NCBI GenBank assembly: GCA_905221605.1
Contig: CAJNDS010002586.1
Location: forward strand, 120,001 to 184,000
Direction: 5' to 3'
Source of the DNA: Symbiodinium natans
Taxonomy: Eukaryota; Sar; Dinophyceae; Suessiales; Symbiodiniaceae
DNA length: 64,000 nucleotides
Shown: in pieces, positions 31,341 through 43,427 of the stretch
How positions within the stretch are numbered: the stretch's first letter is position 1
Layout of the letters: the number at the start of each line of letters is the position of its first letter
The notes under the pieces: model-generated
Told to the model about the DNA's origin: nothing
What the model saw: only the letters and a program-made list of their open reading frames with translations
The model's database searches: none
Position numbers and translations under genes: made by a program

Positions 31341-33180
31341 GTGTATATATATATATATAAGCCCTCAAGCCGAGCACTTGCAAACCGCCGAGGCTTTGGG
31401 AGAGCTGGAGGCACAAGATGAGGCGCGCACGGCATTGTCAGGAATTCCACTTTTGGCCAGCCTCGTTGCACGCTGCATTGTCAATTGGATACAGAATCCG
31501 ATTGCATCAGCGTCTTAGCCGTGGGCAGGTTGACTTCCATGAGTTCAGCAATGATTGCGACAGTTCAAGGTATCTGCTGAGCTCAAAAAGCTTGCGGGCT
31601 GTGATTCCGCACAGGTAGCTTTCAAAAGAGCACCAAATCACAGGCGCTGAGCCCTGAAACCATTCACTTCCTTGCTCAACGTTCATGCCTGCACTGGGCT
31701 GCCTGCAAAGCAGAATGCAGATATTAAGATTAGGTGCTACATGCTAAAGCTGCTAAAGTCCTCAACCTAGGGGACAAAGGTAGGCATCAGGGCGCTGAGA
31801 GTGCAGGCTGCGATTCGGACTCTGCGTGCCCTTTGTTATCCCTCGATCACGCTCTCTCTCTCTCGAAGCCAACGCCTCTGGTCTCACCACGAAACGATTG
31901 GAAAGCAAGGGATGAAGTGAACACCTACATGCTTCGTTATGAACAGGTTGTCGCATGCAATGCGTTGTCGGTTAGCGAAAGCACAGCTCTCCTCTCGGAG
32001 GCCTATGCTCGTTGGCGGCTGGAACTGGTGCTTGCAGCAGCTCAGGAGAAGCAGAGGCATCTTAGGCATCTTGCGTATGACACTATGTGTATACTATGTG
32101 TGACACGTATCCTTGGCCTCTTCAAACCCAGACACGTATCTTTGGTCTCTTCAAACCCATCAAAAGGACCAGATTGCCATCACCCCTGCGCTGCTACGAA
32201 AGGAATCTCCTGCTGACATCTTTGATGTCGCAGGTCGTTCGTGAGGGGTTGGAGGCGAACTATGCAAGGCGTTTAGCTTGTGAGCTTGATTCGTTCTGCG
32301 CTCGCCCCTAAGCCTTTTTTTTGGGGGGGCGGATGTGGGGTAGCGAAGTAGCCGGGAAGACGAATCCTGGTTGCGGGAGTAGTGCGGGTTTCGACTATGC
32401 TCGATCTGATCTGATGAGCCGCCAGCGGTTAGCCTGACATGGCCTGTAGTGTCTCCAGCCCTTCGGCGACAACTGATCGTGCAACCGGTTTCAAAATGCA
32501 TTACGTGAAACGCTGGTCAACGCAAAGCCAAAGCAAATCGTCTGAATACGTCCTAACACCTTAAACCACTTGTGAAGCCGTCTTAAGGGATGCATGTGAG
32601 GGGTGAAACGGCGGCACCCCGCATTTCTGCGTGTGGCCACCGAAAGCATTAAATGTCACCTCTGTCAGGCAGATGGCAGCTGTGAGTTGTGCGAGAACTC
32701 GCCTCTTTGCCACCTTCGCCTCTGTTCGGACAGAATATACAGAATGCTCAGATCTCCGGAGGTGAAAGTTAAGCGGTCTGAGGCCTCCGCGAAGGCTCAA
32801 CCTACCGATGCATATTTGCAATTTTGAGTTCTCGTGGCACTTGGAACATGCTTAGAAGGATTGTGGCCCGCGCGCATCCGCACACATTCAGAGCTGCCAA
32901 ATCCGGTGACCTATCCCGTGAGCACCCCGAGGAGGCGGAGGAAAAGGAGCCGATTGAGGGTAAATCGGAAATTTAACTGATGTAAACAAAGTAAAATGTC
33001 AATTCGACACCATCTTAGTGTTCGGGGCTCGGGCTTCGACACACGGCCAAAGATGCCAAAGGCTCTTCACCCTGAGGATTGGCTGAGGGAGTTGAGGGAG
33101 TTGAGGGAGTTGAGGGATGGTTAGGGGGCGGCCCTGTTCCACCCCCTAGGACTGCTCATAGTGTACCCGGTCGCTCAGGA
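24786..33180 (-). CDS. Array gene, copy C (unrecognised multi-exon protein, possibly decaying at its 5' end)
   Basis: Third copy. Blocks 5' to 3': a divergent 5' block near 33,130-33,170 that carries an in-frame stop, AAVSPL near 32,600 (a degraded version of the MDQLEWLDE exon), MEVNLPTAKT near 31,525, PKVEFLTM near 31,445, ILSIRAGSMR (31,169-31,200), QAQLDSGRLP near 30,945, FKFPIELMKD near 30,850, ENPLRVDILQQ (30,218-30,250), then exons identical to copy B at 28,744-28,784, 28,037-28,095, 27,865-27,913, the exon starting at 27,635, and the repeat exon. The 3' half looks sound while the 5' blocks are the most diverged of the three copies. Confidence 0.45.
24830..27345 (-). repeat. 72-bp coding minisatellite, copy C
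   Basis: Same unit as in copy B, with more full-length 72-bp units between 25,600 and 27,280. Antisense open frames of similar length are a consequence of the repeat. Confidence 0.9.
27865..27913 (-). CDS. Copy C exon, LFMNGYIGGSTENLAK
   Basis: Identical to the copy B exon; AG|G acceptor, AG|GA donor. Confidence 0.6.
28037..28095 (-). CDS. Copy C exon with DPY-30/RII-alpha-like helix
   Basis: Identical to the copy B exon (AVLQAVIKEKPDDPYRFMA). Confidence 0.6.
28744..28784 (-). CDS. Copy C exon, EMSEAEVELEVKK
   Basis: Identical to the copy B exon; AG|G acceptor, AG|GT donor. Confidence 0.5.
29165..29285 (+). repeat. (GTGTGCGG)n minisatellite
   Basis: About 14 units of eight bases, nearly perfect, in an intron of copy C. 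The same CGGGTGTG unit ends the TG tract in copy A (12,236-12,270). Confidence 0.95.
29345..29375 (+). repeat. (CAGT)n microsatellite
   Basis: Seven tandem CAGT units just 3' of the GTGTGCGG tract. Confidence 0.95.
30218..30250 (-). CDS. Copy C exon, ENPLRVDILQQ
   Basis: 33 nt, AG|G acceptor, AG|GC donor, conserved in all three copies. Confidence 0.6.
31169..31200 (-). CDS. Copy C exon, ILSIRAGSMR
   Basis: 32 nt, CCCAG acceptor, AG|GC donor, conserved in all three copies. Confidence 0.58.
31301..31359 (+). repeat. (TA)n microsatellite
   Basis: About 28 TA/TATATG units in an intron of copy C, at a place where A and B have none. Confidence 0.95.
33083..33118 (+). repeat. GAGGGAGTT minisatellite
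   Basis: Four tandem nine-base units near the 5' end of copy C. Confidence 0.85.
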
Positions 33181-34150
33181 GGTTCGCAACCTTTGTGAGT
33201 CCATCGAATCCTTCGAAAGCTGCAGAAAGCTGCGCCAGTGAGAGAAGATGTTGAATGGTGCTGCCAGGTGATCAGAAGACGATGTCACTATGTAGCCGAG
33301 CAGCGACAACCGTCACGTTGAGTCATGTTAGTCAAGTTGAAGCCCCCAGCAGGTCCTGCAGCCCCAGCGTCCGCGCCTTCACCTCAGTCGTCCAATGTTC
33401 CAAGCAGCTGAAGAAGTTTCCTGCTAAGCATCGAGTACAGAAGTTAAAGCGAATGAAAGGCTGGAGGCAAGAAAGGCCCCTTCTCTCGTTCGTAGAATCG
33501 TCCACTGCGTCAAGCTACGTGGATTGGATGCCCCGGACATCTCCGAACAAGGTTCCGCATAAGTTCTGGTGGGGGGGGAAAGGGGGGCCTGTGGTCAAGC
33601 ACTCTCAACATCCCCCATCGCAACCACTACCCAACACTTTGAAGCAGCTTCACTACAGCGCCAGGTGGCTTAAAGGTGGTGCCGGCACTGCCTGGGCCTG
33701 ACGACAACACCGACTCTGTGTATGGGCTCTGCAAGGCTTGCAGGTTTGAAGGTTCGGGCTTTTAGAGCTTTTGGCAGGCTGATGTACAGGCTTGTGGGGT
33801 TGAGTCGCGCTTTGGGTTTCAGGTTTCTTTCGGGTTCGGCATCTCGGCGTAGATGTTGCGTAGAATTGAATTGAAACATTCAAAACGACGCATGCTTGCG
33901 CAGCCAAGCTGAGGGTTGGGGGGCAAGACGTTCACGGGGCCCGATGTAAACCTAGCCTAGGCAATACGTGGTTGAAAGGCGTTCCAGCTGTATACTTGCC
34001 CCAGACTTGATGCAGCCCTACGGACATCAATGGAGACCTTCCAGCGTTGAGTCTACGCCTGTTAACCCGTGGTAAGCAGCGGCCAAGCTGATAGCACGTA
34101 CATGTGGCCCCTGAGGATTCAATGTCTGCTTAGATGCGCCGGAAGCTGCA
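33181..34150. other. No gene recognised
   Basis: One 148-codon plus-strand frame (33,255-33,701) has no recognisable motif and lies against the strand of the neighbours. The stretch separates copy C from the right SHIPPO-like gene and may contain the promoter of the array. Confidence 0.35.
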
Positions 34151-36534
34151 CGCTGCTCAGGACACAACCCGGGTTCACGTCAGGCTTGGCTTGGCCATAG
34201 CGACCCTTGATGGAATACCTGGCAGCTTTTTTTTGCCAGTCAAAGAATTATAAGAATTGCAAGCCTTTGTTCGAGATTCCTTGCACCCAGGATGCGCAAT
34301 CCCCAATGAAAGTAGGCCATGCAAGGCCTTTACAGAGTAGCAAGCTGGCCCGGGACACGCGCAAGGGCTCTTCATTGTCACATTTCCTCGAGGGCCGACA
34401 TGCTCTACCATAGCTCTGCAGTCTGTGCCTGCAATTGCCTGCAGCCTCCCAACATTCAGGCTTTCAGTGCTGTGAACAACATGAACAACAGGATGTGGAT
34501 CCACACCGATCCAGCATAAACCAAATCGAGGCAAAATCCCGTGGCTCTGGTCAAGGCTCCGATCAAAGTCGTCGGGATCTCGTACTGGCCCGGCCCGGGT
34601 GTCTTGGACACCACCATCTTCGCCCTGCGACAGGGCCAACTCGATCCCTCTCAACATCTCTCAACCAAATCCGGAAACCTGCAGCTACCTGCAGCTGAGC
34701 TTTACGACTGCATGACTACATCTCACAATGCGTGGAAAGCAAGCAAGAATTGGCAGTTCTCAATGTGCCACGCTAAATTTAGTGACTTAGTGTGCCCTGT
34801 ATGGCATGCGCGACAGCAGCAGCCGCTCTGAAGGGTGAAGGAAGCCGTGAGGTGGCGCACGATGCAAAAAGTAAAAAAAACAATGGCAAATGGCATACGC
34901 TGCGCATGCGATGTTTTCGCTACGTGAACGTGAGACGGTCACCGTCTCTCTGGCAGCCTGTTTGATGCGCCGAAGCCAATGGATGGGGCAGACCTGGGGA
35001 AGGCTTTCTTGTGCCAAATGGCCAAGGTCTCACTGTAGCAAGACTCTGGGCAAGACACGGCAAAATTGACAAACCAGACATAACCAGACCAAGGTCCCAT
35101 GCCTTGAAATCTGCCTTGGGGGCGCCACCCGTAGTTCGACGTCCCCGCCCAGCTCGGCGTGAAAGCCCCAGGCCCCGGCAGCGGCGCTGTGAGGCCCTTG
35201 CCTGGCACAAGAGGTCGGACAGGAACCGGCCAAGACAACTCCCGTGGCATTGGGGGAAGAGGGAGGTGTCCCCTATACTTTTCTTCTCGGCGCTGCAGTC
35301 GTGCCAGGAAGACCGTCTGGCTTGCTGCAGATGGAAACGTCTTTGCCTGCCACTTCTCAAGGGACTCAAGCTCATCGCAGGAAACTCATCCAAGCAACAA
35401 GCAACAATGCCTGGACAGCCCATGACACTACGAGGCACTATGTCTCCGGGTGGAGGAAGGAATCAGATGTGTCGCGCCTTGCAGAGTCGACTTCAACTCA
35501 TACTGGCCGGGGCCTGCAGGGAATGCAGCATCGGAATGCTTTGAAGCTGTGCAGCCGCATGCAGCGAGTGGGGGCATGGTCGGAACCCGAGGCTTTGTAC
35601 ATCCGTGTCAACTCATGTTTGCAGTTTGCATCAGTCCTGTTACATTGTTTGATGGATTTTGATGGTGTTATATGGTGCTGTACGGTGCCAGGTGTTGGTG
35701 TGTTTGGATGCTGCGCTGACTCGAACTCAACCGCAGGGCCTGGCGTCCGTGATCGCTTTGTCTCTTTGAGCCGATCACTGGCTGTGAAAGCCCACCTCGG
35801 GTCGCTCGGGCCCTTGGGGCCGGGCTTTTGGTACGGGGCTCAGACTACGTTTGACCATCTGGTGTTTGGCATGGTGCGGCTATGACTGCCTAATCTTACC
35901 TGCCTGCCTATCACCATTCTTCAGCCCTCCGCCATTGTTTTGAGCTCACAGGTTTTTGTATGCTACTTCTGAGACGACTGCGATCAAGGCATAGTATCTT
36001 TAAGTCCTGAGTAGTTTGCCAACCAGTTTAGTCCAGTTCCCACAAACCCCGCAAGGGCAAGCCTTCTTGGACCTAAGGACCCTCCATCATTGCCATCGTC
36101 TGGGCAGTGCATCCTTACCCTATGCCGCACATGCCAGAAGAGTGCTCAACACCAGAAGCCCACACAGCTGGGTTTTGGCACTTCGGCGAAACGAAGGCCG
36201 GATTCCTGAGACTGGAGGATTGCTGCGTCGAGTGAGCAGACTGCAAGGAAGAAGGCTACGAAGGCTGTCTAGCATTGAAAGCCTAGGGAAGCTCACAAGA
36301 TTCGACAGGACTAGATTGTTCGGGGCCCGCATGGGCCAGTAAACCCTAATGTGGCTCTTCTCAGCGACGCTTTCGTGCGTAGAAAGTGAAAAACCTGCAG
36401 GCGCGGTGTCTGCCCACGTAGCGCATGTAGCGTCAGACCAAGAGAATCAGTAGCCTCTCACCTTCACAAGAACCCCGGCACTGCCCCTCCGTGCTGAGCC
36501 AAGCCACGCTGGGCTGTACTGTCCCGGGCCCGGC
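34150..36534 (-). CDS. SHIPPO/STPG-like repeat protein gene, right copy
   Basis: Minus-strand segments in order: PGPGQYSPAWLGSARR after an AG|G acceptor at 36,534; PGQYELKSTLQ (35,478-35,513); PLPGPGAFTPSWAGTSNYGW near 35,110-35,180; SAPSIGFGASNRLPERR (34,943-34,993); SKTPGPGQYEIPTTLIGAL near 34,550-34,630 after an AG|G acceptor; and CPGPACYSVKALHG near 34,330-34,370. PGPGxY motifs separated by about 25-40 residues, with an aromatic PSxGFGxSxR segment between them, are the hallmark of SHIPPO/STPG proteins of flagella and microtubules. Start and stop are not resolved. The homologous 36-nt exon at 1,227-1,262 marks the left gene as a paralogue. Confidence 0.55.
34943..34993 (-). CDS. SHIPPO-like exon, SAPSIGFGASNRLPERR
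   Basis: 51 nt, AG|G acceptor, GT donor. PSxGFGxSxR is the conserved segment between PGPGxY repeats. Confidence 0.5.
35478..35513 (-). CDS. SHIPPO-like exon, PGQYELKSTLQ
   Basis: 36 nt, AG|G acceptor, AG|GC donor; same length, phase and peptide as 1,227-1,262. Confidence 0.55.
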
Positions 36535-37632
36535 CTCGAATTTTCTTGCTCTGACCAATGGAACACTCCACATGAGTAATTCAGGGAGCCCTTGGTGAAA
36601 GACGTGCTCTCACGGAAGCAATGACTTCTATTCCTGTCCTAGGCGGGTAACTGGGTAACTCCTAAGCAAAGGCAGCCCCGTCTGAGCTGCTTGCAGGGCG
36701 GCCCACTGCTTGCCTGGTGAAGCTGAAAGCATCGCTAACAGTTCCGTTGCATTCCAACGCTTGGGCGTCGGCGGCTGTACTTCGTCGCTAGAAGACTTAA
36801 CCACAAGAGACCACACCACGCGGCTTGGGCCCCCTGGCCATCCCGGCAGCTGGCGCCAATACTCCAGGAGGGAGTCTTGGTGTGCTTGTCCTCTGCGCTG
36901 AAAAGTCTCACGGAGCTTTTTTCTGACTTAGTTCACTCTCTCATTGAATGGCGACTGATATTCTGACACGAGGCTATTTTTTCAAATTCAGGGTCAGAAC
37001 GAGGGTTCAAACACAGTGACGAAGTCCTTCTCCGACTTGACCTGGGGGTACTGCCTGGCAACTGGACAGTTCTAGCAGGTTCAGCCCACAAGCCCAAAAC
37101 AAGAAGCGGGCTCGAGAAGAACAATGCCAGTAGCAGAACCACTGCAGAACCACCGCAGAACTACTGCAGAACCCTGCGCAAAAGCGGAAAGCGGGAGGCG
37201 CACCCCGGCCCTGGATCTCTGGACGGCTTGTCCTTGCCTCGGGAATTTCACATTGGAGTCCTTTGGGAAAACGATGAAGCACGATGCTAAGCATGAGTCA
37301 CCCCGACATCTCACCGCGCTTATTGCCCTGGCTGTGCTTTCACGGCTCAGGCGGCTAAGCCTTCGGCTAAGCACTGGGGAGTGCGTGAAGGAATACTTCG
37401 GCGGAGACTGGCTCAAGGCGAGATTTCGAGTTTGGAAGGGCTGAGGTTATTCAGCAGGTTCCTGACTTGAAATGGAGCCTCTTTCGAAGATTTATGTTCA
37501 GTGGGCTTCTTGAGACAGGCTTGCCTCTCGGAAGTTGACAAGTAGAACTTCCCCTCGGCGTCCCCGAAACAAGTGACATAGCGTGACATTAGCACATGTC
37601 ACCCAAGTTTCGGTGTGCAGGGACTGCAAGGA

Positions 37633-37714
37633 CAGGGACTGTAAGGGACTGTAAGGGACTGTAAGGGACTGTAAGGGACTGTAAGGGACTGTAAGGGACC
37701 GTAATAAGGGACTG
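37633..37714 (+). repeat. (GTAAGGGACT)n minisatellite
   Basis: Six perfect ten-base units at 37,641-37,700 with degenerate units at both ends. Confidence 0.95.
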
Positions 37715-37890
37715 AAGAGCTGAAGGATGCGGCAAGCGCATAACAGCTCAAAAAATGCTTCTGTGATGTTCTGCGTGTGGTTTGACCACAAGGTGTCTTG
37801 GGGGGGGCAACGGGGACTCTGCAGAGCAGCTGACATGGACACTGCCACGGTCAACACCGAGTCAACGCCCCAAGCTGAAGCCACCTGAAC

Positions 37891-37943
37891 CTCTCTGAGC
37901 TTCCTCTCTGAGCTTCCTCTCTGAGCTTCCTCTCTGAGCTTCC
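37891..37943 (+). repeat. 13-bp minisatellite CTCTCTGAGCTTC
   Basis: Four tandem 13-base units, the last one truncated. Confidence 0.93.
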
Positions 37944-40294
37944 CTGGTCGCATGCCCGGCGCGCCCGAAACGTGGAGGCAGTGTTCAGGTTGATCTGCCC
38001 GATGCATGGGATGGCAGGCAATGCCGAACGCTGGCAGGGGCTCCACATCTAACCCTCAGACTTCAGACCTTTCCAAGGAATCTAAGGGATGGAGACAGCC
38101 GAAAGCACCCGAGCCTGATCCCCCATGCTGCCGGAGGCCCGACCTTTCAAGACTGAGACTACAGTGACATGGAATACAACAGACTACAGCCCATGGTGCA
38201 GCCTATGGTGACAACTGACAACAAGCAGCCTACAGTCAACGGGCTGTTGGCTGTGGTATTTTGAAAGGTCAGTCGTGCCACCACTCCGTCACAAGCATGT
38301 CGCGATTGGGTCGCAAGTCTTTGCAGTCTCGGCAGCGGCTCAGGCTCCGGCGAGACCCCGCTCGCAAGGAATTGGCTTCTCTCTTGAGCCACGGAGAGCG
38401 GGGCCGAGAGTCGGATGTCTTACAGAATTACAAGGTCTTAAGGTCTTCTGGTGGGTCTGGTTTCACAGTTTTCACACACATTCGCACAGTGGTGTTGGAT
38501 GCCTCAGGGGGAACGGCTAGGCCTAGAGGACGGTTTGGAGCGCCAAACACAATAAACGAATGGACATCCAGCGCACACATCAGACCCTGAGGCAAAATCA
38601 GTGTCAGCTCGAGCCAAGTGCCGATCCACTTTTAATCGCGCGATTTGCGTTTGCGCCGGCTTGCGGCCGTCGGGTGGGCTGTGGGTTGGTCGTTGGTGGA
38701 GGACTTCTGATGCTGCTCTGATTTCGCATTTAGACTCATGAAGTCGCAGCCTTGCAGCGAAGAGTACAGAATTGAAGATCCACCAGAGTCTACCCAGACC
38801 CAAACTAGTCTCATCTGGAGCTATTGTTTTTTACTTATTTGAAAGCTTGAAATGTTGTCAGAACAGGCGGGGCTTGCACGGGTTGCTTGCTTCCCTTGGA
38901 AGGCCGGGCTATGCACCGCGCAGCACAGAGTGCTGGATGGCCAGGCCAACCTGGCGTTTAGAAGCTTCAACCCCGACCAATTTACACGGGAATTTTCTGG
39001 ATTTGGAAGGAGAAGTGTTGTTCCTGCTTTAGGCTTGGGCGTCCTCGATTCACCCAAAAAAATTACATAGTCCTCCATCATGCGCGTATTGGGTGGACAA
39101 CGATGCAAGAGGCAGAGTTTGGGAAGATGCTTGTTGAGCCTTGTTCTCCGCGTCTTGCATAGCGCGGTCGAAGGCCTTTGTTGCAGGTACTGTGTCGGCC
39201 ATGATACGGGTGTCAGGTACATAAAATCCTGCCGAAGGTGGAATTAATTAAAGGAGGAGGTTGCAAGGCTTGAGGTTTTCTGCTTTAACTTCATGTGGAA
39301 TATGAACCAGGAAATCGCAGCCGTCGCAGCACCACTCTCAACTTTGCAATGTTCTCAATGGCTCCATCTCTGTGTCCGAGCGACCCAGTAGGCTTCATTG
39401 GCAGCACGGCGGGCTGCCAGGACAGTCGCTGGAATGCGAAACCTGAGAGCGACCGCAGGAAAGCACGGCTTCAACTTTCGCACGTAAAGCACCGCTTCCA
39501 TGACAGGACATGACAGCGATAAGCGGTTCTCGAGGCAGTGCTACTCATCTTCGACGTGACCACACTGAGCGCATGCCAGACTCCAAGCACCAGGCTCGCC
39601 ACATTCGCGGAAAAAGTCCTCAGCGAAACGCAGCCCATACGGTATCGCAGGATCCCGATCGTCCGGTGAGTTGTGCGAACCACTGGGGCAGTTGCCCCAA
39701 AGTCTTCGACCTCCTCCGCTTGCAGAACATCCTGGCATGTTCAATTCGGAAGTGTGGGGCAACAGATCTGCAGAAATCAGCTGCTAGGCAGGTGTGTTCT
39801 GACATATGATACTGTTGAATCACTGTTGAAGGTCTGCACCTTCAAGAAGCTTGATAGCAACGTACTGGGGCCGCACGACTTCTTCAGAAATCGCTAATGG
39901 CTCAGCACAAGTCCAACCCCAGCAGAGGTTGCTTGCGCAGCTTGCCTCCTCCTCCTGCTCCGCCTCCACAACCTGTGGAAAAGCCTATGGGAAACCCTAT
40001 GTGCCTCTCTGTCTCTCTGTGTTTTTTAACATCTAAAAGTATTGCTCCTTGTGCATCGGCAAGTGTGACGACACGATGATGGTGCCTATGAAAATTCCGG
40101 ACTTCCTCAAAGCCCTGCTGTACTGTGTTCAACTGCTTCCCGATTCCCGAGCACGCTCGCATTGAGCATTGAATGGGGTGAAAGGGGGGCGACCCCGGAG
40201 CCTGAACTTGTTTTTTAGATCTGGCCGCCATGCGACTACAGTTTGAGAAGCGTCTTCGGAATGCAACGACACAAAGCAACGACACAAAAAAAGA

Positions 40295-40388
40295 GGGGTT
40301 TCGTCTCCAGCTGTGGCCTCCTCCTGGCTGGGTGAGGGCTCCTCGGCTTCGACCTCCGGGGTCTCGGGCGTCTCCATATGGCCAGGCC
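40295..40388 (-). CDS. Candidate exon, acidic Pro/Glu-rich
   Basis: After an acceptor ending CCCAG the frame reads PGHMETPETPEVEAEEPSPS followed by QEEATAGDETP. The composition is coding-like and the first residues recall a SHIPPO PGPGHxE motif, but no partner exon was found. The 3' end is a guess. Confidence 0.3.
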
Positions 40389-41161
40389 CTGGGATCAAAA
40401 GATCAACGGGGGCACCGAGAAAGCCACAAAGGAGAGCCACAACATGCCACAACAGAGGCTCACAAGAGAGGCTGCTTTTTGTATAAGGGCCAATCTGATG
40501 AGTAGTTCTGCGGATGCGTGGCGTGGGCTTTTTTGTGGTTTGGGTTAGCTGCACGCTTGTCAGTACACGCCCACTCCGTACCCCTTACTGCTCTCATTTT
40601 CGGGTGTCGGGATTTGGGGTTCAGTACAGGGGGTGTAGGATGGTGTAGGCGCCCGTGATCACTCCACTATACTCTACACATTGCAACTAAGCGGGACTCC
40701 AGTCCAGGCTGGGCCACAGGAACCTGCAATCTGAAGCAACCATTGCCCGCAACAACGGTCCTGCTTCGGCCGGCTTGCCATAGATTTGGCCCATGGCCTT
40801 GAGCGTAAGGCGCGTGAGAATTCAAGGGAAGGAAGCCTCAAGGCTACAGGCTCAGAAGTACCAGAATTGCTCTAACCAAAGCTAAGGTGGGACCCGCTTT
40901 GGCAGTAAGTAGCAGAGGGGCCCTGAGTCAAATGCCTGTTGAATGGGGCCCTAAGCAAAGGCTGCTCAAAATACATTCATGGTGTACAGCTGTTCATGAA
41001 ATAGATTTCTTCTTCGCACATTGTGAGGCAACATTAACCTTCAGACCTCGTTAGCCCCACCAAGCCCCATTGACAGTTGACGTCCGTTGCCTCTTAGAAG
41101 TAGGGGCGTGGCTTGGGCCAGCTGCTCGGGCGACTGCCCCGGGGGGAATGCCTGGTGAATG

Positions 41162-41458
41162 CTAGCCATGCTCGCCCAAGGGTGGCTCACTTGTCCTTGT
41201 GGGGAAGAGCAGGGAGTTCGGGTTGTCTGGCAGTGCCTCCATCACTTGGTCTAAAGCTTCTTGGCTGTCCCTGACACTAAAGCAAAAGTCTGCGCCTGGA
41301 AGGCAGAATGCGTGGCCTGACCAGGCTAGCATGTCTGCCCCGCACGCCACGAGTAAACCCGGGCTCTGTTCTGCATATATCATTGAATCATGGCTGAGAG
41401 AATCTGAGAGACTAAGCTTGGCAAGGCATTGGCAGCCTGGGGTTGGAACTCGGGCCAT
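41162..41458 (-). CDS. Candidate small protein of 98 residues
   Basis: The frame runs from an ATG at 41,458 to a TAG at 41,162 without need of splicing. It reads MARVPTPGCQCLAKLSLSDS, then a Cys/Gly segment (VACGADMLAWSGHAFCLPG) and SQEALDQVMEALPDNPNSLL. The composition looks protein-like and the strand agrees with the neighbours, but no family is recognised and overlapping frames are also open. Confidence 0.35.
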   Translation of the reverse strand: MARVPTPGCQCLAKLSLSDSLSHDSMIYAEQSPGLLVACGADMLAWSGHAFCLPGADFCFSVRDSQEALDQVMEALPDNPNSLLFPTRTSEPPLGEHG

Positions 41459-43427
41459 ATGCGCACATTAGATTCTCATTAGATTTCTGACCGTAGGGAG
41501 CTTCCAGACTGAACGGACTGACCAAGTACCTGCGAGTAGGGCCTACATGGGCGGGCAAGATTACAATTGGGGGTATGCACGCATGAACCGTGCTCAACCA
41601 CATTCACCCCGACGATTAGTCCGCTAGGATTGCAGTCACAGTAGTGGGGCTTCAGACAGAAATGCTGGAACACACTGGACAGCATTACTTTTTCCTGTAC
41701 CAGTAGTGTCAGAGTCGGCAAACGAGGCGAGGTACCGCGGACTGATCGAAGGATGATCAGTGTGTGCAAGAGCCGTGCCAGGCGACATCGCCGACCACGG
41801 ATTGACTGGGGTCGGAATGCAAGCGTGCTAAGCAGGAATGCTGGCAGACCCTGGCCAGGTAGAAGAACAAGCAACTGCGAGCTGAAAGACGTCAGGTGCA
41901 GTGAGGGCCGATGACAGTTCTCTATGCTTGGAGGTTCTTCATCATTCTGCACGACAAGCACCATGGTTAACAAGGATTCCGCCTGGATAGCCAGGATGGC
42001 ACAACCCGGAACCTGACTCCAAACTCTTGTTGCCGCGCTTTTCCTACGGGGCATCTCAAAATGTCTCACACATGTAGCTCCACAATTCCCAGTGCCTTGT
42101 CAGCGCGCAACGGTTTTGACAGGAAGGAGGCCTGATCCTCAGTCGCCGCACAATGTGCACTAGGGAACTTGGGGCAAGTGCTTTAGAGAGGGAAGGCCAT
42201 GATTGCCGTACTCGTAACTTGATCCTTCAACGGCAGCTTGCCACGCCGCCTGCTCTGCCGCATGGGCATGTGATGGCATGAGTTACCGAGATCACAAGCG
42301 CCCATCATGATGCGCACGCTCTCTGCCTGAACCTCCAGAACCAGTCCCAGCTGCGAGGTAGCTTGGGTGCGCATGTTGCGCTGCATCCTCCTCCTTCACA
42401 GGTCAACCGTGGGGCCAGGATGGGTTGTCACTCTTAGTCAGGGTAAAGCCCCAAGAATGGAATCCCATAAATCCGCCTTGTGGTGGGTGAGATCTGATGT
42501 ACGACAGGGCGACTGCAACTACGAGCAGAATAATGGGTACGGTTCTCGACCAATTTAGGCTCAAACTACTGTGTTTAACAAGCCTCCAATCTGAAACCTC
42601 AAGCCTCCGCTTTTTGATCATGACACGAAGCAATTAAATTAAGAGTTGTTCATGTTGAACTCTGGTAGCTAATCGGACTTGCACACCCAGAAACTTCACG
42701 CTTTCAATCTTGAAAGCACATGCCAAACCAAAGCAAAAAACTAAACCTTTCTAACCCCGTCCAATATGATAATTAGCATCAAATTAAATGGGGGGGCACC
42801 GAAATCTCATCTTTGTGGTTTGCAATGGGTTGGGCCTCATACTTGACTCTCCCCATCAAGGAAGCACACCCGCCACCTAAGGAGACCTTTTGGGAAAAAC
42901 ACGTGGATCTACAGCTAAACGTGTGGAAGCCATACTACAAGTATCGTTTTGGGACAGGCAATTCAGGATACTTCTCTGCAGAACTCTCCGCTCACTTTTT
43001 CTGTGGCTCCAGAACAGTTGCTCTCCGGGGCTCTTGCGCGATTTTCTGGGGTGGGCGCTCCAAGGATACTCTTTGCTGCAGGGCAGTCCAGGGATACTCG
43101 GCAATACTCGGCAGGACTCCGCATTCTCTGGAGGTGGGCACTCTGGGACTGAGCGGGACTCTCTGCCAAAATTCTCTCGAAAGACTCGGCATAACTCTCT
43201 GGGGCTTCTTCGGGGCTGGGGCGGGAAAAGGTGCTCTGCACAAGCGAACCCCGACTAGCTAAAACCAAAAAAAACCAAAACGCCTAAAAATCAACCCTAC
43301 ACCTACCTACCTCATAAGCTTAAAGTTGAAACGGGGAGTCTCTGGACACATGGGGGGGGGGGAAATGGGGAAATGAGATATGCTCATGTGTGTTGGTGCT
43401 CGGGTCAGTGAGATCTGAAGGCCACAC
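41459..43427. other. No gene recognised
   Basis: A 196-codon minus-strand frame at 41,479-42,069 lacks an ATG at its 5' end and shows no motif. Between 42,950 and 43,250 a GGATACTC/GGCANTACTC-like word recurs irregularly. A poly-G run lies at about 43,350-43,362. Confidence 0.35.

Larger units (their letters stand above)
36535..40294. other. Gene-poor stretch with minisatellites
   Basis: Open frames of 60-182 codons overlap on both strands without family resemblance or consistent splice context. Two minisatellites are listed separately. A small Cys-containing minus-strand frame at 39,541-39,762 (FRECGEPGAWSLACAQCG) could be an exon but has no support beyond its own openness. Confidence 0.35.

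Noticed and set aside
36165-36215. Plus-strand peptide TQLGFGTSAKRRP resembling a SHIPPO inter-repeat motif
   Set aside because: It lies on the strand opposite to the SHIPPO-like gene around it and has no partner motif on its own strand; probably coincidence.
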